Shown here piece by piece: positions 5,527 to 5,829 of a stretch of DNA of 5,829 bases. Location: contig JAYWGJ010000253.1 in NCBI GenBank assembly GCA_043778315.1, forward strand, positions 1-5,829. Direction: 5' to 3'. The stretch comes from JBEEMU01 sp043778315 (GTDB taxonomy: Bacteria > Bacteroidota > Bacteroidia > Chitinophagales > Saprospiraceae). The notes beneath the pieces are model-generated. The model had not been told where the DNA came from. It saw only the letters and a list, made by a program, of their open reading frames with translations, and did no database searches. Made by a program: the position numbers and the translations under genes. The stretch's first letter is position 1. Each line of letters starts with the position of its first letter.

Positions 5527-5829
5527 TTACACCATATCCTCATACGAAAGTGGCAACACTTTCGAGTCTTTTACGGTAGAAAGCGTCATTAGGGTTTTCA
5601 AACGCTCTATTTCGTCGATTTTGGATAGCGTGTGGAACAAAAACTGCTCGTAAGTAGCGATGTCTTTGCAGATGATTTTCATCAAAAAATCGGCTTCGCC
5701 CGTGATGATGTAACACTCGATAATTTCTGGAATAGCTTTCACTTTCGCCAAAAAGTTGTTCAAGGCGTTTTCTTTTTGCCAAGCTAACGATACTTGCACG
5801 AAAGTTTTGATGCTCAAACCCATCGCTTG
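5527..5829 (-). CDS. Lrp/AsnC-family transcriptional regulator, C-terminal part (5' end outside window)
   Basis: The frame is open to the right edge and ends at TAA 5529-5527, giving about 100 visible residues. They correspond to the effector-binding RAM (AsnC ligand-binding) domain: GLSIKTFVQVSL, then IPEIIECYIITGEADFLMKI (the family's P-E-V-x-x-x-x-x-x-T-G-x-x-D-y), then D-I-A-T-Y-E-Q-F, and the ending STVKDSKVLPL (family pattern VK-x-x-x-x-x-PL). The Met at 5823-5821 sits where family members have an internal residue just before the first strand of this domain, and the frame continues upstream (Gln-Ala), so it is probably not the start. The N-terminal helix-turn-helix should lie just outside the window. 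Lrp-type proteins form dimers and octamers and sense amino acids or related small molecules; the effector and targets here are unknown. A terminator hairpin follows 32 nt after the stop. Confidence 0.9.
   Translation of the reverse strand, partial: QAMGLSIKTFVQVSLAWQKENALNNFLAKVKAIPEIIECYIITGEADFLMKIICKDIATYEQFLFHTLSKIDEIERLKTLMTLSTVKDSKVLPLSYEDMV

Noticed and set aside
5540..5782. 80-codon minus-strand ORF overlapping the Lrp-type gene
   Set aside because: It is a different frame of the same strand as the strongly recognisable RAM domain.

Overview
The window looks like an ordinary chromosomal stretch from a member of the Bacteroidota. Three things point there: promoter -7 elements of the TAnnTTTG type (515-522, 2444-2451, and 5392-5399 on the minus strand), starts preceded by A/T-rich leaders instead of clear Shine-Dalgarno sequences, and very A/T-rich intergenic DNA next to coding regions of moderate GC. 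I cannot place it below phylum from sequence alone.

Layout. Positions 1-576 are mostly non-coding and A/T-rich, with one doubtful 35-codon ORF and a short G/C-rich hairpin island. Next comes a secreted or membrane-anchored TPM-domain protein with a glycine-rich tail (577-1365), closed by a strong intrinsic terminator. A Ppx/GppA-family phosphatase (1469-2386) begins 24 nt after that terminator. A probable promoter then precedes three tightly packed plus-strand genes: a PmtA-like SAM-dependent methyltransferase (2525-3085), an enoyl-CoA hydratase/isomerase (3109-3879) and a radical SAM protein with a SPASM-like C-terminus (3873-4886). The gap is 23 nt between the first two, and the last two overlap by 7 nt. 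This is the best candidate for a functionally linked, possibly undescribed set.

The right end is transcribed leftward. A partial Lrp/AsnC-family regulator runs in from the right edge (5829-5527). Left of it is a short gene (5374-4982) resembling only the C-terminal part of Rpn/PD-(D/E)XK putative transposase proteins, with an Ala-Lys-Glu repeat and a helix-turn-helix-like end. This gene is bracketed by two copies of nearly the same 40-nt terminator hairpin (37 of 40 positions identical).

TPM protein, phosphatase and Lrp regulator are common housekeeping-type families. The items worth a second look are the methyltransferase/hydratase/radical-SAM operon, the hairpin-bracketed Rpn-like remnant, the missing first catalytic glutamate in the hydratase, and the terminator sitting directly before the phosphatase start.
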